From: an uncultured Gammaproteobacteria bacterium
GTDB taxonomy: Bacteria > Pseudomonadota > Gammaproteobacteria > Steroidobacterales > GCA-2729495
Assembly: GCA_937921935.1 (NCBI GenBank)
Contig: CAKZWQ010000035.1
Location: 1 to 56,575, forward strand
Length of the DNA stretch: 56,575 nucleotides
Reading direction: 5' to 3'
Shown: positions 1-8,208 of the stretch, in pieces
Position numbering within the stretch: the stretch's first letter is position 1
How the letters are laid out: every line of letters begins with the position of its first letter
Program-made: the position numbers and the translations under genes
The notes under the pieces: generated by a model
What the model saw: the letters and a program-made list of their open reading frames with translations, nothing else
Databases searched by the model: none
What the model was told of the DNA's origin: nothing

Positions 1-981
1 GTTTATATCAGCGGGGCCAAGGCTCACCAGACCGGCTGCATCAATTCCCACTGGCTCATTGTTATGCCGACCCTGCGACTGGGCGAGGCCGACAAGGACT
101 ACGCCATCGTCGGGGCCATCCCCGTTGACGCCGAGGGCATCACTTATATATATGGCCGGCAGTCCTGTGATACCCGCAGCATGGATGGCGATCTGGACGC
201 CGGCAACGCCAAGTTCGCCGGCCAGGAAGCCATGATCGTCTTTGAGGATGTCTTTATCCCCAATGAGCTGATTTTCATGGACGGCGAATACGACTTCGCC
301 GCGATGCTGGTGGAGCGTTTCACCTGTTATCACCGCCGCAGCTACGTCTGTAAGTCAGGCGTGGGCGACGTGCTGATCGGTGCCGCCGCTACCGTGGCGG
401 ACTATAACGGCGTGGAAAGAGCCTCACACATTCGCGACAAGCTCACGGAGATGACGCACCTGAATGAAACCATTTATTCCACAGGTATCGCGTCGAGCTA
501 CCAGTCATCAGCGATGAAGTCCGGCGTTTATCAAAACGACGACATGATCGCGAATGTCTGCAAACATCATGTCACCAAGCTGCCCTATGAAATCGGTCGC
601 CTTGCCCAGGACCTTGCCGGCGGCCTGATGGTGACCCTGCCGTCGCAGAAAGAACTGGAGCACCCGGAACTCGGCACGATGATTAAAAAGTACCTGCAGG
701 GCCGGCCGGAGATTGCGACGGAAGATCGCATGCGCATTCTGCGGCTGATCGAGAACATGACGCTGGGCCGAAACGCGGTGGGCTATTTAACCGAGTCCAT
801 GCACGGGGCTGGTTCGCCCCAGGCGCAGCGCATTCAAATTGCGCGGCAGGCGCAGCTGCAGTTCAAGAAAGCCTTGGCGAAAACGCTGGCCGGGATTGTG
901 CCGGAAGCGGCGGATGAGATCGCCGGGGACCTGGCGGACTACATGGGGCGGGTACTCGAGCCGGAAGCCGGAGACGAGTGA
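1..981 (+). CDS. 4-hydroxybutyryl-CoA dehydratase family protein, 5'-truncated by the window edge
   Basis: The reading frame is open from the first base, so about 326 C-terminal residues of a roughly 490-residue protein are present. The first visible residues carry the GAKAHQTG stretch and an INSHW...VMPT segment, which are typical of 4-hydroxybutyryl-CoA dehydratase/vinylacetyl-CoA delta-isomerase (AbfD) and its 4-hydroxyphenylacetate 3-monooxygenase relatives. AbfD holds FAD and a [4Fe-4S] cluster; the HRRSYVCKSG segment at about 331-360 supplies the candidate His and Cys ligands, while the two N-terminal cysteines lie outside the window. Such enzymes dehydrate 4-hydroxybutyryl-CoA to crotonyl-CoA in 4-aminobutyrate or succinate-semialdehyde metabolism. 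The exact substrate is inferred. The His-Cys spacing here is one residue shorter than I recall for the clostridial enzyme. The stop overlaps the GTG start of the next gene. Confidence 0.8.
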   Translation, partial: VYISGAKAHQTGCINSHWLIVMPTLRLGEADKDYAIVGAIPVDAEGITYIYGRQSCDTRSMDGDLDAGNAKFAGQEAMIVFEDVFIPNELIFMDGEYDFAAMLVERFTCYHRRSYVCKSGVGDVLIGAAATVADYNGVERASHIRDKLTEMTHLNETIYSTGIASSYQSSAMKSGVYQNDDMIANVCKHHVTKLPYEIGRLAQDLAGGLMVTLPSQKELEHPELGTMIKKYLQGRPEIATEDRMRILRLIENMTLGRNAVGYLTESMHGAGSPQAQRIQIARQAQLQFKKALAKTLAGIVPEAADEIAGDLADYMGRVLEPEAGDE

Positions 982-1715
982 TTTTTATTCAGCCTTGTCG
1001 GATCCGCTGGTTGCTGCTGGCGGCCGTGATAGCGTGCGCGCCGGCCCTGGCTATCGTCCATGGCAAGGCCGTGAACCAGCCCCGCTTTATGGACGATTTC
1101 CCCTGGGCTGTCGCCGTGGAGAATCCCGTCACCGGTGGCGTGTGCTCGGGGGTCCTGATCGCGCCACGCTATGTGCTGACCGCAGGCCACTGCACCTCAG
1201 CCAACAAGCGTGTGCTGGTGGGTAACACCTCGCGGCGCCGGGCGCGGAGTGTCGAGGTTGCCGAGGCCTTTCGCCATCCGGGCTACAGTCGCGAGACCCA
1301 CCAGTTCGACGTGGGTTTGTTGCGCCTGGCCGAGACCCTGGACATTGAGCCTTTGCCCTTGATCTCGCGCTCTGAATACCTGCTGCTGATAAAGGAAGGT
1401 GCCGCGGCGTCAGTGATGGGTTGGGGCAAGCGTCCTGACTCCGGTTTTTCCGATCGCCTGGTGCTGGCTTCAATCCGGTTGCGCGAACTGGGCACCTCGG
1501 GTACTCAACTCGTGTATCGCGATCGCGGCGGACCCTGCGGGGGTGACAGTGGCGGACCGCTGGTGGTGGCTGGCCTGGACGGGCAGTCGGTGCTGCTGGG
1601 TGTGGCCAGTGTGACGGACGGTAATCTCTGCGCCACCGGGGGCGGCTTCGCTGTCTATACCAGCGTGGCAGCCGTGCGGGATTTCATCAGCGCAAAGGTG
1701 CCGGATTTACCCTGA
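978..1715 (+). CDS. Secreted S1-family (chymotrypsin-fold) serine protease
   Basis: This 245-residue protein has the complete S1 catalytic triad: His71 in TAGHC, Asp111 in FDVGLLRL and Ser191 in GDSGGP. A hydrophobic signal peptide covers about residues 8-25 and ends in an ALA motif. The next residues, IVHGK, match the IVGG-type mature N-terminus of this family, so signal peptidase cleavage alone would expose the activating Ile. The residue six before Ser191, which sets S1 specificity, is Gly185 rather than the Asp of trypsin, so a preference for Lys/Arg is not expected. The GTG start overlaps the dehydratase stop by 4 bases (GTGA), which suggests translational coupling, although no functional link is apparent. 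The protein probably acts in the periplasm or outside the cell. Its substrate is unknown. Confidence 0.85.
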   Translation: MIFIQPCRIRWLLLAAVIACAPALAIVHGKAVNQPRFMDDFPWAVAVENPVTGGVCSGVLIAPRYVLTAGHCTSANKRVLVGNTSRRRARSVEVAEAFRHPGYSRETHQFDVGLLRLAETLDIEPLPLISRSEYLLLIKEGAAASVMGWGKRPDSGFSDRLVLASIRLRELGTSGTQLVYRDRGGPCGGDSGGPLVVAGLDGQSVLLGVASVTDGNLCATGGGFAVYTSVAAVRDFISAKVPDLP

Positions 1716-1796
1716 GACAGGGCATTTTTGGCTTCTGCCTCGGGGCTCGCATGGGGCTATACTTTCCGCGTCACTGCTACGGTTTCACACACCACG

Positions 1797-3212
1797 ATGA
1801 CAAACGCCGTTGATGCCAGCGAGCCGCTGAACCCTCTGCGCAACCGCGAGTTCCGCAAGTTATTCAGCGCCCAGGTGATCGCCCTGGTGGGCACCGGCTT
1901 ATCCACGGTTGCCCTGACTCTCCTGGCCTATGACCTGGTCGGCGGTAATGCGGCCGCCGTGTTGGGCACAGCGCTGGCATTCAAAATGATTGCCTACGTG
2001 GTTTTTGCGCCCATTGTCGGTGGACTGGCCCATCGCTTCTCGCGCAAGCCCTTCCTGATTGGCATGGATATCGTGCGCGCCGCCATCGTGCTGGCTATGC
2101 CCTTCGTGACGCAGGTCTGGCAGATTTACCTGCTTATATTCGTGCTCAACCTGTTTTCAGCGGGCTTTAAACCGGTTTTCGCCGCAACCATCCCCGATAT
2201 TCTTCCCGAAGAGCGTGCCTATACCCGCGCCCTGTCCATGTCGCGTCTGGCCTACGACCTGGAAAATCTGCTAAGCCCCACCTTCGCAGCGCTGGCTTTG
2301 TTGTTCATGACTTACACGGGCCTGTTTATCGCCAACTCCGTTGCCTTCCTCATCTCCGCGGTACTGATTGTTGTTACGGCGGTGCCGGCCAGCCAGCAGG
2401 TGTCACGGCTGGGCAATCTCTGGAGCGAGATCAGCTTTGGCACTGTGTCTTATTTCAAAACGCCCCGGTTGAGGGCGCTGTGCGCGCTGTACCTTGGGGT
2501 ATCGGCGGCCAGCGCCATGATCATTGTGAACACGGTGATTTACGTGAAGGAAAACCTGGGCCTGACGTCTACCGATGTGGCGGCAGCCCTGGCGGCCGCG
2601 GGCGGTGGTTCCATGATCGCAGCCCTGACCCTGCCAAAAGTTCTGGACAAGGTAGCCGATCGCCCCGTGATGCTGATGGGCGGGGCGGTGATGGCCGTCG
2701 GCGTATTCCTGATCAGCAGTGGTCCGCAGTTCCCCCAGATGCTGGGTGTCTGGTTCCTGATCGGACTGGGCTGGTCCCTGGTACAGACACCAGCGGGCCG
2801 GGTGGTGAATCGCTCATCCTCTGCCGCTGATCGTTCGGCCTTTTTCTCGGCGCAGTTTGCTATCTCCCATGCCTGCTGGCTGCTGTTCTATCCCATTGCG
2901 GGTCAACTCGGCACGCGCCTGGGGGTTGAGACCACGGCCATCTGGCTGGCGGGCGGTATTGCCGTGTTCACCGTGTTGGCAGCTCGCCTGTGGCCCCGGG
3001 ACGATGCGGTCGTGCTGGTGCATGAGCATCAGTCCGTTGAGCACAGCCATGAGCACAGCCACGATGAACATCATGACCACGAAGGCAATCATGCCGGGCT
3101 AAACGCGGACGAGCCTCACACCCATGTGCATGCCCATGCGGCCGTTCGACACTCGCACGCTTATGTCATCGATGATCATCACGCCAGCTGGCCGGCTTCA
3201 TCCACGCCGTGA
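1797..3212 (+). CDS. MFS transporter with histidine-rich C-terminal tail (possible metal exporter)
   Basis: A 471-residue major facilitator of the EntS/NreB-like group (MFS_3 type) with about 12 hydrophobic segments over residues 15-400. I chose the ATG at 1797 because the family begins with an LRNREFRKLFSAQ-like stretch just after it; an upstream in-frame TTG at 1728 would add 23 unlikely residues. After the last membrane segment comes a soluble tail of about 65 residues holding 18 histidines in runs such as HSHEHSHDEHHDHE. Tails like this bind Ni, Co, Zn or Cu, and the nickel exporter NreB has one. Metal export is therefore the leading inference, but the body of the protein alone would also fit drug or siderophore export. 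The gene stands apart from the protease before it. Confidence 0.85.
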   Translation: MTNAVDASEPLNPLRNREFRKLFSAQVIALVGTGLSTVALTLLAYDLVGGNAAAVLGTALAFKMIAYVVFAPIVGGLAHRFSRKPFLIGMDIVRAAIVLAMPFVTQVWQIYLLIFVLNLFSAGFKPVFAATIPDILPEERAYTRALSMSRLAYDLENLLSPTFAALALLFMTYTGLFIANSVAFLISAVLIVVTAVPASQQVSRLGNLWSEISFGTVSYFKTPRLRALCALYLGVSAASAMIIVNTVIYVKENLGLTSTDVAAALAAAGGGSMIAALTLPKVLDKVADRPVMLMGGAVMAVGVFLISSGPQFPQMLGVWFLIGLGWSLVQTPAGRVVNRSSSAADRSAFFSAQFAISHACWLLFYPIAGQLGTRLGVETTAIWLAGGIAVFTVLAARLWPRDDAVVLVHEHQSVEHSHEHSHDEHHDHEGNHAGLNADEPHTHVHAHAAVRHSHAYVIDDHHASWPASSTP

Positions 3213-3246
3213 ATTGTTGTACAAGAGTTCTGTTTTAGGCGACTTT

Positions 3247-3534
3247 ATGATCACCGTGCTGACGACTTACCGCGTGACCAAAGGCCAGGAGTCCGCCTTC
3301 GAAGGGGCCTTTTCCCAGTTGCAGCAGCAGGTCATTGCGAAAGAATCCGGCACCGTGGCATTTCAGTTGTATCGGGCGGCAGGCAAGGGCGAGAGCTACA
3401 AGGTGATCGCCCATTTTAGTGATGAGGCCGCCATGGCCAGTCACAATGCCGGCCCTTATCTGAAGTCGGCGGCCAAGCTGCTTTTCTCCGCCTGCGGGAC
3501 ACCGCCGGAAGCAGAAATTTTCCAGACTGTTTAG
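3247..3534 (+). CDS. Antibiotic biosynthesis monooxygenase (ABM) domain protein
   Basis: A 95-residue single-domain protein of the dimeric ferredoxin-like ABM fold. It opens MITVLTTYRVTKGQESAFE, then has a central strand with GTVAFQLYRA and a SYKVIAHFSDEAAMASH stretch, where the family carries its conserved aromatic and His residues. Members range from quinol monooxygenases to heme-degrading enzymes and proteins of unknown role, so no substrate can be assigned. The ATG at 3247 is preferred because the domain begins exactly there; the open frame to the left overlaps the MFS tail in another frame and is not conserved-looking. It lies 34 bases after the transporter gene and is convergent with the PQQ dehydrogenase, only 17 bases away. 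Confidence 0.75.
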   Translation: MITVLTTYRVTKGQESAFEGAFSQLQQQVIAKESGTVAFQLYRAAGKGESYKVIAHFSDEAAMASHNAGPYLKSAAKLLFSACGTPPEAEIFQTV

Positions 3535-3551
3535 TTCGTCTTTAGGTCGGA

Positions 3552-5543
3552 CTATTTGCCGGCCGCGGCAGCTTCATCCGCCGGCAGGCGAAAGGCCATG
3601 ATCCAGTCGCCCGGTTTGTCGGGATACAGGAACTGATGACCGCCGGCCGCGACCACCACATGCTGCAGGCCATCGACTTCGTAAGTCATGGGCGTGGCCA
3701 TGGCTGCCGTGGGCAGTTTCGCGGTCCACAGGGTCTTGCCGTTACGAATGTCGATGGCGCGGAATTTCTCATCCGGTGTGCCACCCATGAAGACGAGGCC
3801 GCCGGCCGTCACAATCGCGCCACCGGCACCCGGCGCGCCGAGGGTGATGGGCAGCGGTACCGGCGCGAATTGCTCGATGCTGCCGATGGGCACTTCCCAT
3901 TGGATCTTGCCGGTATTCAGGTCCAGGGCGAGGAGGGTGTGCCATGGCGGTGCCGTGCAGGGAGCGCCCAGGGGTGACAGCAGCGGTCCCTGGGAGTAGG
4001 CGTAATCCGTGCCCTTGATCTTGCCGGGTGGGCCTTGCGGCCGGCCGGAGCCCGGCGCACTGATTTCTTTCTGGTCGAGATCTTCGGCCCGATGCATCTG
4101 GAGCAGGTAGGGAAACTTGGCAACGTTGGTGATCAGCCAGCCGCGTTTCGTGTCGATGGCACCGCCGCTCCAGTTCGCGCCGCCGCCCATCTGCGGGAAC
4201 ATGACCGTGCCCTGGAAACTGGGGGGCGTGTAAATTGGTCCGTAGCGTCGGTTTGCAATGGCTTCGCGGCACTTGGCCTGATCATAAAAGCTCACGCCCC
4301 AGGCATCGTCGGGGGTGATGTTCTGCGGCACCAGGGGTGGCAGATAGGTGGGAAAGGGTTGGGTTGGCGACAGGACTTCCCCGGGAACGCCGTCCGTGGG
4401 CACGGCGCGTTCTTCAACCGGGTAGACAGGTTCGCCCGTGTCGCGGTTGAGTACAAACACGAAACCCTGCTTGGTCAGCTGAACCACCACCGGTACATCA
4501 CGCTTGTTCTGGCGGACGGTGGTCAGGATCGGTTGCGCCGGCACATCGGAATTCCAGACATCATGGTGGGTAATCTGGAAGTGCCAGGCGACTTTGCCGT
4601 TCTCGGCCCGCAGGGCCACCACGGAATTCGCGTAACGGTTGTCACCCGGGCGGGTGCCGCCGAAAAAGTCGGCGGAGGGGCTCGCAGTCGGCGCGAATAT
4701 CAAGCCGCGCTTTTCATCGACAGACAACATGCTCCAGGCATTGCCGCCGCCGGTCGTCTGCAAGGCCTTCGCATCCCAGTTGGCAGCTTGCGGGTCGCCG
4801 TCATTGCGCGGAATCGGATCAAAGGTCCAGCGCAGTTCGCCGCTGCGGGTATCGAAGGCCCGCAGCATGCCACTGGCGGCAGCCGAGCGCCGTTGTTTGC
4901 CGTTGACGGCAGAGCCGAGCACCACGACATCGCGAACCACCGCCGGCGGGGCCCAGAAAGTGACCCCACTGGCGTTGTCGTTCTGGGGCAGCGCCTTGAC
5001 CAGCGGGTCTACGTTCACCACGCCGGCTTCCCCGAAATCCTCACAGCCCTGGCCGGTGCGCGCATCCAGGGCCACCAGTCGCCGGTGGGTGGTGCCCATG
5101 AAGACCCGCCAGGCGCAGGCAGCTTCCGGCTTGGCCTGCTTGTCCTGCCACAAGGTCACGCCACGGCATTTGTAGGAATTAAACGGCCGCGAGCGGATTT
5201 CCGGGTCGTAGACCCAGCGTTCTTCGCCCGTGGCCGGATCCAGGGCGATCAGCTTGTTGAACGCGGAGCACAGCAGCAGGCTGCCGCCGGCTTCGGGTGG
5301 CGCAAGAATCGGTGTGGCGTGGAGTCCAAAGAAGGACAGTTTGTTGACGGCCGGCGGCAACTCGCCCGTGCGATAGGTCCAGGCCGGTTCCAGCATGCGC
5401 ACATTTTTGCGGGTGAGCTGTTCAAGGCTGGAGTAGCGCAGGCCGCCCGGATCGCCGCCATAGGCAATCCAGTCATCCGCTGCGGGCAGAGCCGAACTGA
5501 ATAACAGGGCAATCAGGATCGCCAGCGGCGCGACGCGTGTCAT
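3552..5543 (-). CDS. Periplasmic PQQ-dependent dehydrogenase (glucose dehydrogenase-like)
   Basis: This 663-residue quinoprotein begins with a signal peptide (about residues 1-21, ending PAA) and continues as an eight-bladed propeller of the PQQ-dependent dehydrogenase family. Diagnostic pieces are YSSLEQLTRKNV near the N-terminus, the TGGGNAWSMLSVDEKRG segment, FGGTRPGDNRY and the active-site region ITHHDVWNSDVPAQP, all of which resemble membrane glucose dehydrogenase. It lacks the N-terminal five-helix membrane anchor of E. coli Gcd and has no CxxCH heme site, so it is a soluble periplasmic enzyme that must pass electrons to a separate acceptor. The substrate (a sugar, lactone or alcohol) is not determined. 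Its ATG follows the leuD stop with no gap (TAAATG), so it is co-transcribed with leuCD although the pathways look unrelated. No PQQ synthesis genes are in the window. Confidence 0.87.
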   Translation of the reverse strand: MTRVAPLAILIALLFSSALPAADDWIAYGGDPGGLRYSSLEQLTRKNVRMLEPAWTYRTGELPPAVNKLSFFGLHATPILAPPEAGGSLLLCSAFNKLIALDPATGEERWVYDPEIRSRPFNSYKCRGVTLWQDKQAKPEAACAWRVFMGTTHRRLVALDARTGQGCEDFGEAGVVNVDPLVKALPQNDNASGVTFWAPPAVVRDVVVLGSAVNGKQRRSAAASGMLRAFDTRSGELRWTFDPIPRNDGDPQAANWDAKALQTTGGGNAWSMLSVDEKRGLIFAPTASPSADFFGGTRPGDNRYANSVVALRAENGKVAWHFQITHHDVWNSDVPAQPILTTVRQNKRDVPVVVQLTKQGFVFVLNRDTGEPVYPVEERAVPTDGVPGEVLSPTQPFPTYLPPLVPQNITPDDAWGVSFYDQAKCREAIANRRYGPIYTPPSFQGTVMFPQMGGGANWSGGAIDTKRGWLITNVAKFPYLLQMHRAEDLDQKEISAPGSGRPQGPPGKIKGTDYAYSQGPLLSPLGAPCTAPPWHTLLALDLNTGKIQWEVPIGSIEQFAPVPLPITLGAPGAGGAIVTAGGLVFMGGTPDEKFRAIDIRNGKTLWTAKLPTAAMATPMTYEVDGLQHVVVAAGGHQFLYPDKPGDWIMAFRLPADEAAAAGK

Positions 5544-6164
5544 TTACAGATACACCCAGGGTCGCTGCAGGCGATCGCGGGCTTGAAACTCGAGGATTGC
5601 CTCATCGTGTTTCATGGTGACGGCAATGGCATCGAGGCCTTCCAGCAGCATTTCCCGGTCGGCCGGTTGTATGTCGAAGCCATGGGTGGTGCCGTCGGGT
5701 GCGGTCAGGGTGCAATTTTCCAGGTTCACCTGTAGTTGGTTCTCTGCCGGATTGGCTTCCACCTGGCTCGCCATATCTTCGATCACGGAATTTTCCAGGA
5801 CCACGGGCAGAATGCCGTTACGCACGCAGTTACTTTGAAAGATCGCGCCAAAGCTCGGTGCGACCACGCAACGTATGCCCCATTCATGCAGCGCCCAGAC
5901 GGCGTGTTCGCGTGAGGAGCCGCAGCCGAAATTCGCCCCGCTCAGAATGATTTTGGCGTTGCGATAAGGCGCCTGGTTCAGAACGAAGTCGGGGTCTTCT
6001 TCGCGCCCGCCGGGCTCCGTATAGCGCCAGTTGGCGAACATGCCGTCGCTTAAGCCCTGCTTGGACACGCGCTTCATCTCCCGACTCGGGATAATGATGT
6101 CCGTATCGATATTGATGCGCAGAATCGGTGCAGCGACTGCCGTGAGCGTGGTGAATTTCTCCAT
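5544..6164 (-). CDS. leuD: 3-isopropylmalate dehydratase small subunit
   Basis: A 206-residue swivel-domain subunit that pairs with LeuC to isomerise 2-isopropylmalate to 3-isopropylmalate in leucine synthesis. Key features are the DTDIIIPSREMKR stretch near residue 20, the conserved GANFGCGSSREHAVWAL motif near residue 80 that contributes to substrate binding, and GIRCVVAPSFGAIFQSN. The length matches the family (about 200 residues). It starts 2 bases downstream of the leuC stop on the same strand. Neither leuA nor leuB is present in the window, so the rest of the pathway must be encoded elsewhere. Confidence 0.95.
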   Translation of the reverse strand: MEKFTTLTAVAAPILRINIDTDIIIPSREMKRVSKQGLSDGMFANWRYTEPGGREEDPDFVLNQAPYRNAKIILSGANFGCGSSREHAVWALHEWGIRCVVAPSFGAIFQSNCVRNGILPVVLENSVIEDMASQVEANPAENQLQVNLENCTLTAPDGTTHGFDIQPADREMLLEGLDAIAVTMKHDEAILEFQARDRLQRPWVYL

Positions 6165-6166
6165 GA

Positions 6167-7579
6167 CTATTTTTCCGTCGCCAGTTCGCGGACATCGGTC
6201 AGGTGCCCGCTGACTGCGGAGGCGGCGACGGTGGTGGGGCTGGCCAGGTGCGAGCGCGTGCGCGGACCCTGGCGATTCTCGAAGTTGCGATTGGTGCTGG
6301 TGACCACGCGAGTCTCCAGGCCGAAGTTTTCACCGCCGGCATAAAAGCACATGGAGCAACCCGCTTCGCGCCACTCGAAACCCGCCGCCTGAAAGATTTC
6401 ATGAATACCCTCGGCTTCTGCGGCCTGCTTGACGCTGCCAGAGCCAGGTACGCAGATGGCCTTGACCCCGGGCGCGACCTTGCGGTCTTTCAGGATTGCG
6501 GCGGCTGCTCGCAGATCGCTCAGTCGACTGTTAGTGCAGCTGCCGATGAAGGCCGCACCGATGGGAATCTCGGTCAGTGGCGTTCCTGGTTCCAGTTTCA
6601 TATAGGCCAGGGCTTTTTCCATGAGTTCGCGACGCGTGTGATCGGGTTCGGCGGCGGGGTCGGGTACCACGGCGTCGATATTGGCGGCATGTTGCGGGCT
6701 GGTACCCCAGGTGACCTGGGGAATGATATCGGCGCAATCAATAACGATCTGCGCGTCGTAACTGGCGTCGGCATCCGTGCGCAAACTTTGCCAGTCGGTC
6801 AGCGCCTGTTCCCAGGCGCCGTCGGCGGGTGCATAGGGCCGGCCTTGCACATAGTTAAAGGTGGTTTCATCCGGGCTGATCACGCCCGTCCAGGCGCCGA
6901 ACTCGACGGCCATATTGCACAGGGTGAAGCGTGCTTCCTGGGGCAGGCTGCGCACGCCTTCGCCGGTGAACTCCACCGCATAGCCCACGCCGCCGGCAGC
7001 CCCGTGGCGGCCGATCAGATGCAGGATCATATCCTTGGCAGTGACTCCATAACCCGGGGTGCCGTCGAATCTGACTTCCATGAGTTTTGGTTTCTTCACC
7101 ACCAGGGTCTTGGTGGCCATGGCATGCTCGGCATCCGTCGAACCAATGCCCCAGGCCATCGCCCCCAGCGCTCCCTGCGTGCAGGTATGACTGTCCGGGC
7201 ACACCAGGGTCAGGCCGGGGTAGGCGATACCCTGCTCAGGCGACACCACATGCACGATGCCCTGCCGCGGATCGTGCAGGTCGAACAGCGTGATGCCGGC
7301 ATCGTGGGCGGCCTGGCGCGTGGTGGTGATGAAAGCCTTGCCACCGGGCATCATGGTTTCGTCGGTCCGGCCGGGGAGAGTGTCCACGATATGGTCCATG
7401 ACGCAGAAGACCTGCTCCGGGTTCCGGACCTGTCGCCCGGCGGCCTCCAGGCCCTTCAGGGCAATGCTGCCCGTGCGTTCATGCAGGAACACCCGGTCTA
7501 TATAGACCAGCCAGCTGCCGTCGCCCAGGTCGGCCACCGCATGTGCGTCCCAAAGTTTTTCAATAATGCTGCGGCCCAT
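6167..7579 (-). CDS. leuC: 3-isopropylmalate dehydratase large subunit
   Basis: A 470-residue aconitase-fold subunit. The three [4Fe-4S] ligands are visible as Cys348 in GSCTNSR, Cys408 and Cys411 in CSMC. It works with LeuD, encoded immediately downstream, in leucine biosynthesis. The residues after the last two cysteines read FYAGGENFG rather than the more usual LAMNPD type, and the early motif reads MDHIVDT rather than MDHNVPT, so this is a divergent LeuC branch. A related activity on another malate derivative is possible but not indicated by the surroundings. The gene is divergent from moaC across 128 bases, which must hold both promoters. Confidence 0.93.
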   Translation of the reverse strand: MGRSIIEKLWDAHAVADLGDGSWLVYIDRVFLHERTGSIALKGLEAAGRQVRNPEQVFCVMDHIVDTLPGRTDETMMPGGKAFITTTRQAAHDAGITLFDLHDPRQGIVHVVSPEQGIAYPGLTLVCPDSHTCTQGALGAMAWGIGSTDAEHAMATKTLVVKKPKLMEVRFDGTPGYGVTAKDMILHLIGRHGAAGGVGYAVEFTGEGVRSLPQEARFTLCNMAVEFGAWTGVISPDETTFNYVQGRPYAPADGAWEQALTDWQSLRTDADASYDAQIVIDCADIIPQVTWGTSPQHAANIDAVVPDPAAEPDHTRRELMEKALAYMKLEPGTPLTEIPIGAAFIGSCTNSRLSDLRAAAAILKDRKVAPGVKAICVPGSGSVKQAAEAEGIHEIFQAAGFEWREAGCSMCFYAGGENFGLETRVVTSTNRNFENRQGPRTRSHLASPTTVAASAVSGHLTDVRELATEK

Positions 7580-7707
7580 GTAGTGATTCTCCGTGGCGGC
7601 GGTTACACTGAATCGTGCCGGCCAAAGCTAGGGAAGCCGGGCCATCCGGCCTGCCAGGCCGGTTCCGCGGCGAGCACGAAAGCATACCAGTTCGCTGGAA
7701 ACCAATC

Positions 7708-8208
7708 ATGAACAACAAGGCCAACGAGCCACGACTCTCACACGTGGACGACCGCAACCAACCGACCATGGTCGATGTGAGCGACAAAGCTGTCACCCAG
7801 CGAACGGCGCATGCCCGTGCGCGCGTTAAATTACCCGCCGCCGTGCAGGCTGTCATCGACGGCGACGAGATTCAGGGCCCCAAGGGCCCGGTATTTCAGA
7901 CTGCCATCATCGCCGGGACCCAGGCCGCGAAGCGCACCCACGAACTGATTCCCTTCTGCCACCCGCTGGGTATCGAGGGTTGCCGCATCGAAATCACAGT
8001 GGATGAGGCCGGCCAGGCCATTATCGATTGTCGGGTGAAAGTCACCCACAAAACCGGCGTCGAGATGGAGGCCCTGACAGGTGCCACCGTGGCCGCGTTG
8101 ACCATTTACGACATGTGCAAAGCCCTGTCCCACGACATCGTCATAGCCGAGATTGCCCTGGTCACCAAAACCGGGGGCAAAAGCGACTATCAGGCCGGCG
8201 CTCAATGA
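7708..8208 (+). CDS. moaC: Cyclic pyranopterin monophosphate synthase
   Basis: MoaC acts in molybdenum cofactor synthesis, converting the MoaA product into cyclic pyranopterin monophosphate. The 166-residue protein has the expected order of motifs: [18 protein letters not shown] at the start, then [36 protein letters not shown] and [12 protein letters not shown], and it ends with a KSDYQ-type tail. I start it at ATG 7708; the longer open frame from 7615 adds a proline- and arginine-rich stretch absent from the family. It overlaps the start of mobA by 4 bases (ATGA), so the two molybdenum cofactor genes form an operon. moaA, moaD and moaE are not in the window. Confidence 0.95.
   Translation: MNNKANEPRLSHVDDRNQPTMVDVSDKAVTQRTAHARARVKLPAAVQAVIDGDEIQGPKGPVFQTAIIAGTQAAKRTHELIPFCHPLGIEGCRIEITVDEAGQAIIDCRVKVTHKTGVEMEALTGATVAALTIYDMCKALSHDIVIAEIALVTKTGGKSDYQAGAQ

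Noticed and set aside
4035..5504. A 489-residue open frame on the plus strand
   Set aside because: It is exactly antisense to the PQQ dehydrogenase, has no family resemblance, and arises from the GC-rich codon pattern of that gene.
6203..7711. A 502-residue plus-strand frame across leuC
   Set aside because: Antisense shadow of leuC; the minus-strand product has clear cluster motifs, and this one has none.
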